A DNA stretch of 14,816 nucleotides from Planctomycetota bacterium (GCA_020346805.1 CP070790.1:3933727-3948542); one strand, 5' to 3'; counted from the first letter of the stretch, positions 7,356-14,816 are shown. The notes: generated by a model not told the origin, from the sequence alone. A program made the numbers and translations.

Positions 7356-9413
7356 ATGTCATCCAAACCAATGTCGATCGTAATTATTAATGTATTCGTA
7401 CTGCCGATATGGATCACCACTCTACTGTCGGTACCAATCCATGCTGCCGACGGTTCTGTAGATATTCGCTGGTGCCAACCCCCACATACCGACACCGTCT
7501 TTAAATCCACAACATATGCTTCGCTTTCCGAATGGAAACAACGCAAACAATGGCTGCGCGAACATATTCGATTTGCCGCCGGCCTTATACCCGAACCGCA
7601 GCGAACGCCGCTTAATCCAAAAATATTCGGCAAACTCATCCGCGACGGATACACCATTGAAAAGGTCTACTTCCAATCCCGACCCGGTTTTTATGTAACC
7701 GGTAATCTCTATCGCCCGACAAAGATCGACGGCAAAATCCCCGCCGTCGCCTGCCCTCATGGGCACTGGAAGCGCGGGCGGTTGGAACATGGTAAGCTCG
7801 GCTCAATCCCTGCCAGATGTATTACCTTGGCCCGGGCAGGTATGATAGTCTTCGCCTATGACATGCTCGGCTGGAATGACAGCAAGAAGCAGCTCGAGCA
7901 CGTTATCAATTCGCCTGAACGCGATCTTTGGGGCATTACATCCTTCGGCCTGCAGACCTTCAACAGCATTCGGGTACTTGATTTCCTCGCTTCATTACCA
8001 GAGGTTGATTCAAATCGCATCGGCGTTACCGGAGCCTCGGGTGGCGGAACCCAGACCTTCATCCTTTCCGCCATCGATGATCGGGTCAAAGTTGCCTGTC
8101 CGGTCAACATGATCTCCTGTGTCATGCAGGGCGGATGTCCCTGTGAGAACGCACCCACCCTGCGCATCGGCACCAACAATATGGAAATCGGGGCCATGTT
8201 CGCCCCCAAACCATTGCTGATGATCAGCGCCACCGGCGACTGGACCCTCAACACCCCTACCATCGAATTTCCTATGATCCGCGACATCTATGAGCTATAC
8301 GGTTCCGCCGACCGCGTAAGCAATGTGCATGTAAACGCCCCACACAACTATAACCACAATTCTCGACAGGCCATGTATCGCTGGTTCGGCCAATGGCTAT
8401 TCGGCCGCGTTGACGCCAAAAACATTACTGAAGGGGAGATTCGGCTCGAAAAAGACGAAGACATGCTCGCCTTCGCCGATGATAAGCTGCCCGAAAATAC
8501 GTTGACCATCGAACAGCTAACCGAGCAGATAAAAGCGGTCACCCGCCAACAAATAGAAAAAATGAAACCGGAAACTCCGGAACAATTGAACGCCTTGACC
8601 AACCTGGTCCAAACCGGCCTGAAGCATGCCATCGTTTCCGATTTCCCCCATAACGACACCATTAACTCCGCCGCCCTCAAATATGGGACACCAAAGGGCA
8701 AAGATTGGTTACAACAAGACTGGCAATTTGAACGCCGGGGCCGAACCGTCCGGGCCCGCCTCTATCTGCCCAAAAATACTAAAAGTACCTCCCAAATCCT
8801 GACCGTTTGTGTACATCCCGCCGGTCGCAAAGCCGCCTCGGACATGATTGACTTTGCCAAACAACTCATCACTGCCGAACAACAGGTCTTATTTGTTGAG
8901 CCCTTCGATACCGGTGAATCAAAGCTGCCCGATCACACAAAGCAGCTCAGGAACTCATCCAAATTCTTCACCACCTTTAATCGCACCGATACCGCCGAAA
9001 AGGTATTCGATATCCTTACCATTCTTGCTGTTTACCTGAATAATGAAAAGATAAAGCGGATCAACCTGGTAGGCATGGGCGAGATGGGCCTTCCAACCCT
9101 TCTTGCCAGGGTTTTAATACCGCCGTCGCCTGTAATATCGAAGTTAATGAAGACCGTTATCGATATGAATCAATTCCAAATCGACAGCGACCAGGCCTAT
9201 GTGGAGCAACTCTACCTACCCAATATTCAGCGAATGGGCGGAATCCGGGCCATCTCCGCTGTAGCAGCAAATAGACCTATATGGTTTAACAATACCGGTC
9301 GATCCTTCGACGATGATTGGCCCCGTATCGCCGCCGACACCAGCCGGACCGCCTGCCGAATTAATCGTGATGCAGTCAACATCAACGATATTGCCGCCTG
9401 GATTCTCAAATAA
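7356..9413 (+). CDS. Secreted two-lobed alpha/beta hydrolase, acetylxylan-esterase-like
   Basis: A 685-residue predicted carbohydrate esterase. A Sec signal (IVIINVFVLPIWITTLLSV) ends near V-P-I-H-A (about residue 30). The first alpha/beta-hydrolase lobe (about 95-350) has H-G-H-W-K near the oxyanion region, nucleophile elbow G226-A-S228-G-G, Asp295 in S-A-T-G-D-W and His330 in A-P-H-N-Y-N, a complete Ser-Asp-His triad arranged as in the AXE1/dienelactone-hydrolase group. The second lobe (about 450-685) begins at W-Q-F-E-R-R-G-R and looks like another hydrolase fold, but where an elbow would be expected it has G573-M-G-E-M-G578 without a Ser, so it is probably non-catalytic. AGGAG at 7341-7345, ten bases before the ATG, supports the start. 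It lies between glycosidase and phosphatase genes, consistent with removing O-acyl groups from the same glycan. The exact ester is unknown; a peptidase or lactonase activity is less likely. Confidence 0.85.
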   Translation: MSSKPMSIVIINVFVLPIWITTLLSVPIHAADGSVDIRWCQPPHTDTVFKSTTYASLSEWKQRKQWLREHIRFAAGLIPEPQRTPLNPKIFGKLIRDGYTIEKVYFQSRPGFYVTGNLYRPTKIDGKIPAVACPHGHWKRGRLEHGKLGSIPARCITLARAGMIVFAYDMLGWNDSKKQLEHVINSPERDLWGITSFGLQTFNSIRVLDFLASLPEVDSNRIGVTGASGGGTQTFILSAIDDRVKVACPVNMISCVMQGGCPCENAPTLRIGTNNMEIGAMFAPKPLLMISATGDWTLNTPTIEFPMIRDIYELYGSADRVSNVHVNAPHNYNHNSRQAMYRWFGQWLFGRVDAKNITEGEIRLEKDEDMLAFADDKLPENTLTIEQLTEQIKAVTRQQIEKMKPETPEQLNALTNLVQTGLKHAIVSDFPHNDTINSAALKYGTPKGKDWLQQDWQFERRGRTVRARLYLPKNTKSTSQILTVCVHPAGRKAASDMIDFAKQLITAEQQVLFVEPFDTGESKLPDHTKQLRNSSKFFTTFNRTDTAEKVFDILTILAVYLNNEKIKRINLVGMGEMGLPTLLARVLIPPSPVISKLMKTVIDMNQFQIDSDQAYVEQLYLPNIQRMGGIRAISAVAANRPIWFNNTGRSFDDDWPRIAADTSRTACRINRDAVNINDIAAWILK

Positions 9414-9445
9414 TGCGCGATCTTAAAATAGAATTCGTATAAATC

Positions 9446-9474
9446 TTGATCCATTAGAGCTATACCGATGTAAT
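9446..9474 (+). promoter_or_regulatory. Possible sigma-70-type promoter for the phosphoesterase gene
   Basis: TTGATC (9446-9451), a 17-base spacer and TGTAAT (9469-9474) resemble -35 and -10 boxes, 92 bases before the chosen start at 9567. The spacing is ideal, but the -35 box matches only four of six positions. Confidence 0.3.
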
Positions 9475-9566
9475 CCTTTGCTGATTTATTGTATGATTCT
9501 AAAATACCGACTGAGTGAAGAAAGTAATCCAGTTATGTTTCCAAACCGGAAAGGATGTGTCCTGAT

Positions 9567-11402
9567 ATGAGACAAACTTATAAATCGAAAAATCGCCAAT
9601 TGCTTTATATCCTATTCTGTTATTGGCCCTTTGCCGTACTCGTTTATGGTGAGACGACGTCCCAGGGATTTTATATTACTCCCTACCTGCAAAATCCTTC
9701 TACCGACGCAATCACTATCATGTGGGAAACTCACCAACCTTCCATCGGCCTGCTTGAATATTGTAAGGGCAAAGAGAATCCACGGTATGAATTGAAGTCC
9801 CTGGAGACCGAAAAAACCAAGATCCATAAAATAAGAATAAGCGGACTACAGGCCGATACCGAGTATGCCTACCGCGTTAAGGCCGGTAACGCTGTGCATC
9901 ATGATGTCTTCAAGACCAAACCGGCCAAGAGCAACCGAGTTCGCTTTGTGATTATCGGCGACGATAAAAACTGGCGTACTTATTGGGAAACCTCGCGACT
10001 GCCGCAACATCTCAGTTCCCATCAACCGGAATTCATCTTGATCCTGGGCGATCTGGCCAACAACGGATTGAAATACAAGGACTGGCCGCAACACTGGCGG
10101 CGCTGGACCAGCATCATGGGGCATATTCCCATCATCCCGTGCCGGGGCAACCACGAACGCGACGGTAGGGAAGATCCCGAAAACGACTGGTTTGCCAAAT
10201 ACCATGATCTGCCGGGCGGCGAACCTTTAACCTCATTCGATTGGGGGCCGGCACATTTCGCCATGATTTCCTTCACCCACTGGAAACAGGCCCCTGACTT
10301 ATTCGATAAGGATCTTTCCACAACCGATAAAAAGTGGAAGATCCTCGGCACACATTATCCCGTCTATGGTACCGGTTACTTTTCGCCGACCGACAGACGT
10401 AAAATGCACGGTTTTTCCAAACTCGAAGCGGTATTCGACAAACATCATGTGGATATGTACGCCGCCGGACACAATCATATGTATGAGCGCTGTTTCGCCA
10501 TGCGCGCAGGACAACGAGACGACAACCACGGAACTCTCTACCTGATTCAGGGAGGTCAAGTTGAAGGGAATTATCCCGACCGCTGGAGCGCCAAAGTCGC
10601 CAAGCAAATGGATTGGCCGCATTATACCCTGATCGAGATTACCGAAGACATCATGGAGCTTTGGTCCTATGGGCTGGCTCCCGGCGAACGCAACAAAAGA
10701 ATGAAGGCCCGGATAATCGAGTTCGACCACTACATCCGCTGGCGAGACGAATCGAAACCAAAAGCCCTGCTCGCCAAACTGGACCATATCGAGGGAACAG
10801 AACTGATTGCCGCCATCGAACGATTGGGAGCAATGATGTATGCCCCAGCGGCATCGGCGATAAACCAATATCTCACCAGTGAAAATCAACCGCTCTGCCG
10901 CACCGCAGGGGCAGCCCTTGAGAACATTGCCGGTAAAGATATAGCCGTCCAACTCCTGCCACATCTGAACCATCCCGACGTGGCCATCCAAAACAATATA
11001 GCCAGATCGCTGGAAGCGGCGATGCCGGCCGAACTTGCCGACCGTATTGCCCCACTTGCTCTGGACAAAACACGTAAGCCAAGGGTGCGGGCGCGATTGC
11101 TGGGCGCCCTGCTTCTGCACGCTCCTGCCGAGTTGAGTTGCAAAATCGCTCTTCAAACTCTCGACGAAAAAAATAAGGCTATTCGTCACCGCGCGGTAGA
11201 TGTGGTAAAGCGAACCGCAGGCAAAAAGGATATTCCTGTTCTGATCGCCATGTTTGAAAAAGAACTAGACGATCATGTCGCCGTCAGCCTCGGCTGGGGA
11301 TTGAATCGGCTTACCGGAGCAAGGGTCAACCTGGAAAAGGTCAAGAAATCCAAACCCGGCAAGCGTCAGCCATTTATCGATAAATGGCGTCAAGCCATAT
11401 GA
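9567..11402 (+). CDS. Secreted PAP-like metallophosphoesterase with N-terminal FnIII-like domain and C-terminal HEAT-like repeats
   Basis: A predicted metal-dependent phosphate-ester hydrolase of 611 residues. I chose the ATG at 9567 because the in-frame ATG at 9555 overlaps the AAGGA at 9551-9555, which is spaced well for 9567; starting at 9555 would add only M-C-P-D. Residues 11-28 form a Sec signal. Residues 34-125 resemble the fibronectin-III-like domain that precedes purple acid phosphatases (P-Y-L-Q-N-P to Y-A-Y-R-V-K-A-G). The catalytic domain has G-D132, G-D162-L, G-N195-H196-E, H263-Y-P-V-Y and G-H302-N-H304-M-Y-E-R, the standard two-metal ligand set. The Tyr normally three residues after the second Asp in purple enzymes is Asn165 here. 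Residues from about 395 to 600 form helical pairs of the HEAT type, an add-on that may bind a partner or polymer. Phosphate removal from a phosphorylated glycan or lipid is an inference from context. Confidence 0.88.
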   Translation: MRQTYKSKNRQLLYILFCYWPFAVLVYGETTSQGFYITPYLQNPSTDAITIMWETHQPSIGLLEYCKGKENPRYELKSLETEKTKIHKIRISGLQADTEYAYRVKAGNAVHHDVFKTKPAKSNRVRFVIIGDDKNWRTYWETSRLPQHLSSHQPEFILILGDLANNGLKYKDWPQHWRRWTSIMGHIPIIPCRGNHERDGREDPENDWFAKYHDLPGGEPLTSFDWGPAHFAMISFTHWKQAPDLFDKDLSTTDKKWKILGTHYPVYGTGYFSPTDRRKMHGFSKLEAVFDKHHVDMYAAGHNHMYERCFAMRAGQRDDNHGTLYLIQGGQVEGNYPDRWSAKVAKQMDWPHYTLIEITEDIMELWSYGLAPGERNKRMKARIIEFDHYIRWRDESKPKALLAKLDHIEGTELIAAIERLGAMMYAPAASAINQYLTSENQPLCRTAGAALENIAGKDIAVQLLPHLNHPDVAIQNNIARSLEAAMPAELADRIAPLALDKTRKPRVRARLLGALLLHAPAELSCKIALQTLDEKNKAIRHRAVDVVKRTAGKKDIPVLIAMFEKELDDHVAVSLGWGLNRLTGARVNLEKVKKSKPGKRQPFIDKWRQAI

Positions 11403-11412
11403 GTAAATGACA

Positions 11413-11425
11413 GAGTCGCCGACTC
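11413..11425 (+). other. Short palindrome after the phosphoesterase gene
   Basis: GAGTC (11413-11417) and GACTC (11421-11425) flank a GCC triloop ten bases after the stop at 11402. No T-run follows, so it is not a convincing intrinsic terminator; it may simply be a small 3' hairpin. Confidence 0.2.
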
Positions 11426-11446
11426 GAAATGATTACCGGCCATTGC

Positions 11447-11491
11447 TTATATATAAGTCCGCGTTTAACCTTTTAACAACGCTATATATAA
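11447..11491. other. AT-rich interrupted inverted repeat upstream of the GH116 gene
   Basis: TTATATATA (11447-11455) followed by GCGTT (11461-11465) mirrors AACGC (11478-11482) followed by TATATATAA (11483-11491): two arms of 14 paired bases with a 5-base bulge on the left. The left arm lies within the self-complementary CTTATATATAAG (11446-11457). It ends 39 bases before the GTG start, where an operator, promoter core or leader hairpin would be expected. The TATATA runs could also serve as -10 boxes. Confidence 0.35.
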
Positions 11492-11530
11492 ACCTCATCA
11501 AACAAATACTCATTCATAAAGGATGATTGT

Positions 11531-14290
11531 GTGAATAATCAGGATAAGTCAGGTAGTCAAAATTGCTTATGCGAGATTGATAGGAGAGCGCTTTTAAAAC
11601 TCGCCGGCCTGGGAGCGGCTTCGGTAGTCGGGATTGCTCCAAGCGCGTCTATGGCTGGAGAATCCACTGTTAATAACACACAAGATCATCTCGTACCGGC
11701 AGACAAAAAGCTCGACCCCGAATGGCTGAAATCCCTGTTCGCGAGGGGAGAACCGACAGTTTACTCCGGCCGGGATCTTGATTTTATCGGCATGCCCGTC
11801 GGCGGGATTTGCACCGGCCAACTTTATCTGGGAGGTGATGGAAAACTCTGGCATTGGGACATCTTCAACCAACACATTAAGACGAAAGACGAACATTATG
11901 CCCAGCCCCCCAAGCCCACCTCGCCGCTTGATCAGGGTTTTGCCGTGAAAATTACCACAAAAAACAATACTCAGGTGCGCCGTTTGGACAGAACCGGATT
12001 CCCAAATGTCAGCTTCCGCGGCGAATATCCCATCGGGTTTGCAGATTACTTCGACGAACTCTTCCCGGTAAATATATCGCTAGAGGCCTTTTCGCCGTTT
12101 ATACCGCTTAATGCCGAAGATTCGGGACTGCCCGCAACTGTCATGCAATTCACCATTACCAATAGCAGCGATCGGCAAGTGCTGGTCGAACTTGCCGGCT
12201 GGCTGGAAAACGCAGTATGTCTGGATAGTAGTAAACATTTCCTGCAACAAGCTGATCGACAAAACCGCATATTACAAGAATCAGAATTGATGTTACTGGA
12301 GTGTTCGGTTATTCCGCGCCAACCAACTTCCTTAGATAAGAAGGATAGCCGAGAAACGAATAGCAAAACTAACGAAAACAATCTGCCCCTCAATCAGCAG
12401 AATGACTTTGGCACTATGAGCCTCGCTCTGCTGGGTAGCCAGGAGGGCGACCGAGGTATTTCATCGTTACCCGAAGGAAACGCTTCACAAGTTACCTTTA
12501 CCGGCAATGAACAGGATTTGAAAACAACCGCGCGCAAACCGTTCGACCAGCGCCTCCGAGGCGGGCTGGTCCGAAAGGTATCGCTTGAACCGGGCCGGGA
12601 AGCAAACATCACCTTTGTTGTAGCCTGGTGCTTCCCAAACCTGCGACTCCCCGGTATTAACGGCGTGGTCGGTCGTCAATATGACACTCGGTTCACTAAC
12701 GCTCCGGCAGTAATGCGGTACATAAAAAACGAATTCGACCGTTTGATCAGCCAAACGCGGTTATGGCACCGTACCTGGTACGACTCTACTTTGCCGTATT
12801 GGTTGCTCGATAGAGTAGGGGCAAATTTTTCAATCCTCGCATCATCCACCTGTTCCTGGTGGGCCAATGGCCGGTTTTATGGTTGGGAAGGTGTTGGTTG
12901 CTGCAAAGGTACTTGCACTCACGTTTGGTATTACGCCCATACCGTAGCCCGCTTGTTTCCCAGCCTCGAACGATCGACCCGGCAAATGCAAGACTTGGGT
13001 GCCGGATTTGATCCTAAATCTGGCATGGTTTTCTATCGAGGTGGATTGGATCCTCGCGCGTTTCGCGAAGCTATCGACGGCCAGGCAGGTGTCATCCTCC
13101 GCTCCTACCGCGAGCACCAAATGTCGCCCGATGATAAATTCCTCAAATACAACTGGCCCAAGATCAGGAAAGCAACCCAATTCCTCATCGACCAGGACGG
13201 CGATGCCGACGGCGTCATCACGGGAAAGCAGCACAACACTTTAGATGCGGCATATTTTGGTCACAATTCCGTGATCTCATCATTGTACCTGGCGGCCCTG
13301 CGGGCTGCGGAAACAATGGCCAATGAAGTTGGCGATCAGGAATTTGCCCGGCAACTACCGGCTATTATTAATTCCGGAGCACGGCATTTTCTCGAAAAAC
13401 TGTGGAATGGCGAGTACTTCATCCACAAGCCCGATCCCAAGTTCCCCCAAGCGCTCAAATATGATAACGGGTGCTTCATCGATCAGGTGCTTGGCCAAAG
13501 CTGGGCCTTCCAGATCGGCCTGGGACGAATCCTGCCGGAGGAAAAGGTAAAAAAGGGCCTACGATCATTGTGGAAATACAACTTTACTCGTGATGTCGGA
13601 CCCTATCGGGAAGTACACCAGAACGGACGATGGTATGCCATGCCCGGCGAGGGGGGATTGATTATGTGTACCTGGCCGAAGGGACGCGCCCCAAACGTAC
13701 CCGGCAAGATACGACACTACGGCGGATACTATAACGAGTGTATGACCGGATTCGAGTACCAGGCCGCCGCTCACATGATCTGGGAAGGTATGGTTATGGA
13801 AGGATTGGCCATCTGCCGTACTATTCACGATCGGTACCATGCCTCCAAGCGCAATCCCTTTAACGAAATCGAATGTGGCGATCACTACGCCCGGGCCATG
13901 GCCAGCTATGGTGTATTTGTCGCTCTATGCGGCTATGAATACCACGGGCCCAAAGGCTACCTATCCTTCGCACCGCGCCACAGGCCTGAAGATTTCCGCG
14001 CCCCTTTCACTAGCGCAAACGGTTGGGGAACCTACAGCCAAAAACGAAACGGTGATCAACAACAACATCGTATCGATCTGCGCTGGGGCAATCTACGACT
14101 CAACAAATTGACCTTTATTGTACCCCATAAGTGGCGTTCAATAAGAGTCAGCGCCGAGACCGATGGCAAAATTGTTATCCTGACGGCAGACAAACCTGAA
14201 TCGGGACATGTTTCACTGTGGTTTAAAGAACCATTAATATTAAAGGCCAAACAAGTGCTTACGGTCTTAATAACACATGAATGTCCTTAG
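11531..14290 (+). CDS. GH116/DUF608-type glycoside hydrolase, Tat-exported
   Basis: A 919-residue protein of the bile-acid beta-glucosidase/non-lysosomal glucosylceramidase (GBA2) type; family members cleave beta-glucosides or related sugars. The start is GTG: AAAGGA at 11518-11523 lies seven bases upstream, and the nearby ATG at 11523 hits a stop after three codons. The N-terminus has a twin-arginine signal, D-R18-R19-A-L-L-K followed by a hydrophobic Gly/Ala stretch. The N-terminal GH116 beta domain shows G-M-P-V-G-G-I-C-T-G and LYLGGDGKLWHWDIFN. The alpha-barrel shows G-W-E453-G-V-G-C-C-K-G-T-C-T-H-V-W, where E453 is the likely nucleophile counterpart, and N-T-L-D572-A-A-Y-F, where D572 is the likely acid/base; both assignments come from remembered motifs, not an alignment. 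A Ser/Asn/Lys-rich polar stretch at about 258-292 looks like a surface loop insertion. Cys457, Cys458 and Cys462 are clustered at the active-site segment. Substrate is unknown. Confidence 0.88.
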   Translation: MNNQDKSGSQNCLCEIDRRALLKLAGLGAASVVGIAPSASMAGESTVNNTQDHLVPADKKLDPEWLKSLFARGEPTVYSGRDLDFIGMPVGGICTGQLYLGGDGKLWHWDIFNQHIKTKDEHYAQPPKPTSPLDQGFAVKITTKNNTQVRRLDRTGFPNVSFRGEYPIGFADYFDELFPVNISLEAFSPFIPLNAEDSGLPATVMQFTITNSSDRQVLVELAGWLENAVCLDSSKHFLQQADRQNRILQESELMLLECSVIPRQPTSLDKKDSRETNSKTNENNLPLNQQNDFGTMSLALLGSQEGDRGISSLPEGNASQVTFTGNEQDLKTTARKPFDQRLRGGLVRKVSLEPGREANITFVVAWCFPNLRLPGINGVVGRQYDTRFTNAPAVMRYIKNEFDRLISQTRLWHRTWYDSTLPYWLLDRVGANFSILASSTCSWWANGRFYGWEGVGCCKGTCTHVWYYAHTVARLFPSLERSTRQMQDLGAGFDPKSGMVFYRGGLDPRAFREAIDGQAGVILRSYREHQMSPDDKFLKYNWPKIRKATQFLIDQDGDADGVITGKQHNTLDAAYFGHNSVISSLYLAALRAAETMANEVGDQEFARQLPAIINSGARHFLEKLWNGEYFIHKPDPKFPQALKYDNGCFIDQVLGQSWAFQIGLGRILPEEKVKKGLRSLWKYNFTRDVGPYREVHQNGRWYAMPGEGGLIMCTWPKGRAPNVPGKIRHYGGYYNECMTGFEYQAAAHMIWEGMVMEGLAICRTIHDRYHASKRNPFNEIECGDHYARAMASYGVFVALCGYEYHGPKGYLSFAPRHRPEDFRAPFTSANGWGTYSQKRNGDQQQHRIDLRWGNLRLNKLTFIVPHKWRSIRVSAETDGKIVILTADKPESGHVSLWFKEPLILKAKQVLTVLITHECP

Positions 14291-14375
14291 TTTCCTTTTT
14301 TATGAACCAACGGTGTAAAATCAGTACCAAATATTAGGGGTATGTATAGGCAAGTCATAAGTGATTGGTAACCAA

Positions 14376-14419
14376 AGCGGGCGAAGGGGTTCGAACCCTC
14401 AACATTCAGCTTGGAAGGC
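14376..14419 (-). pseudogene. Orphan 3' half of tRNA-Gly(TCC), probable attachment-site remnant
   Basis: On the minus strand this reads from an anticodon loop CTTCCAA (anticodon TCC, 14417-14411) through the 3' anticodon stem GCTGA, a 5-base variable loop, a T arm with stem GAGGG/CCCTT around TTCGAAC, to the acceptor strand CGCCCGC (14383-14377) and a T discriminator. The 5' half is absent: upstream bases do not give the GCGGGCG acceptor strand, a D arm, or the TCAGC anticodon-stem partner (only its GC remains). No CCA follows. This breakpoint at the anticodon stem is typical of tyrosine-recombinase integration into tRNA genes. The acceptor end faces left, so the original chromosome should be on the left and the inserted element on the right. 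Confidence 0.6.
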
Positions 14420-14816
14420 AACACAAATCACTGTCGCCGAATGCCCAAAAGTCATTTACCTATAACAATATACGTCACAATTTACAGTTTCGCAAATCGT
14501 CGCATTTTATCGCGTTTTATCGCACCGTTTTGCGGTATTCGCACACCCAAAACCGTAGTTAAAACGGTAGCGGTTCATCCCAAAGTAAACCATTTACACC
14601 TCTCCTCAAATGAATATATGTAAGAATTTCAAAACTAATAAAACTTATAACAATAAATAACGACCAACTCACGCAGCCGCGTAAGCGGAAGAACAATTAT
14701 GTACACCCAACAATTCACTGCTGTACGCGCACCCAATACAACCTTCAGCCCCAACTCATCACTCAGATTCTTAATGAATTCATATCATGGCATTAGGCTC
14801 ATTTCGATACTTTGTT
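14420..14816. other. AT-rich tail without a recognised gene, probably inside an integrated element
   Basis: No convincing coding region is seen in these 397 bases. They contain the phased repeats at 14491-14530, an inverted repeat ACCGT/ACGGT at about 14553-14569, and a small hairpin CCGC-GTAA-GCGG (14677-14688) with a GNRA-type loop. An open frame from an ATG at 14699 runs off the right edge, but it is too short to judge. Assignment to a mobile element rests only on the adjacent tRNA fragment. Confidence 0.3.
14491..14530. repeat. Four 10-bp-phased repeat units beside the tRNA fragment
   Basis: Consecutive 10-base units CGCAAATCGT, CGCATTTTAT, CGCGTTTTAT and CGCACCGTTT each begin with CGC and continue A/T-rich; the middle two differ at one position. 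The period equals about one helical turn. They lie about 70 bases from the tRNA-Gly remnant, where recombinase arm sites or excisionase sites might be found, but the array is too short to prove a function. Confidence 0.4.

Noticed and set aside
10299..11189. 296-codon minus-strand frame opposite the phosphoesterase
   Set aside because: It is antisense to clear metallophosphoesterase and HEAT-like coding sequence and shows no family motif.
12884..12928. Loss of the catalytic nucleophile in the GH116 protein
   Set aside because: E453 in G-W-E-G fits the expected position relative to D572 once loop-length differences are allowed, so inactivity cannot be claimed.
14376..14450. A complete minus-strand tRNA-Gly gene
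   Set aside because: The 5' acceptor strand, D arm and 5' anticodon stem do not match or pair; only the 3' half is present.
14365..14562. Plus-strand 65-codon open frame with G-E-G-V-R-T-L-N-I-Q-L-G-R
   Set aside because: The recognisable part is the antisense translation of the tRNA fragment, not a protein family.
14507..14593. Minus-strand 28-codon ORF with a strong GAGGAGAGG ribosome-binding-like stretch
   Set aside because: Too short and without recognisable features; it overlaps the phased repeats. It might be a decayed integrase end, but nothing confirms this.
14699..14816. Open frame from ATG at 14699 running off the right edge
   Set aside because: Only 39 codons are visible, with low-complexity composition, no recognisable motif and a weak GGAAG site; it cannot be told from chance.

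Overview
The window looks like a piece of chromosome from a glycan-degrading bacterium of the Planctomycetota/PVC type, possibly a Phycisphaerae-like lineage. This placement is an inference. It rests on a Tat-exported S1 sulfatase, a Tat-exported GH116/DUF608 protein, a PAP-like phosphatase with a HEAT-like tail, a two-lobed acetylxylan-esterase-like hydrolase, a TMTC-like GT-C/TPR membrane protein, and the absence of SusC/SusD-type genes. No rRNA or ribosomal protein gene is present to confirm it.

Layout. Two genes point left from a divergent intergenic region at 3604-3911: the GT-C/TPR membrane protein (1708-3603) and, downstream of it, a sulfatase that runs off the left edge (1-1534). Four large genes point right: a secreted GH20-like hexosaminidase fused to a C45-type Ntn acyltransferase/amidase domain (3912-6962), an alpha/beta-hydrolase esterase (7356-9413), a PAP-like metallophosphoesterase with a helical-repeat tail (9567-11402), and a GH116-like glycosidase (11531-14290). 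The gaps between the rightward genes are 393, 153 and 128 bp, so each may have its own promoter, although co-transcription is possible. The 393-bp gap holds a terminator-like hairpin and then about 165 bp with many mutually exclusive pairing options, a candidate structured RNA or leader. No coding gene was found after 14290. That tail contains an orphan 3' half of a minus-strand tRNA-Gly(TCC), read as a displaced attachment site, followed by AT-rich DNA with 10-bp-phased repeats. From its orientation, an integrated element should lie to the right of about 14420.

How the genes could work together. All five hydrolases carry an export signal (Tat for the sulfatase and GH116, Sec for the others). 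Their predicted activities remove sulfate, hexosamine, an amide-linked acyl group, O-acyl esters, phosphate and a beta-linked sugar. This suits a decorated extracellular or periplasmic glycan. The pairing of a GH116 (family of glucosylceramidases) with an Ntn amidase fold related to ceramidase-like enzymes makes a glycosphingolipid or glycolipid substrate a testable alternative. The most unusual item is the single-ORF GH20 + C45 fusion, which should split autocatalytically at Cys772.
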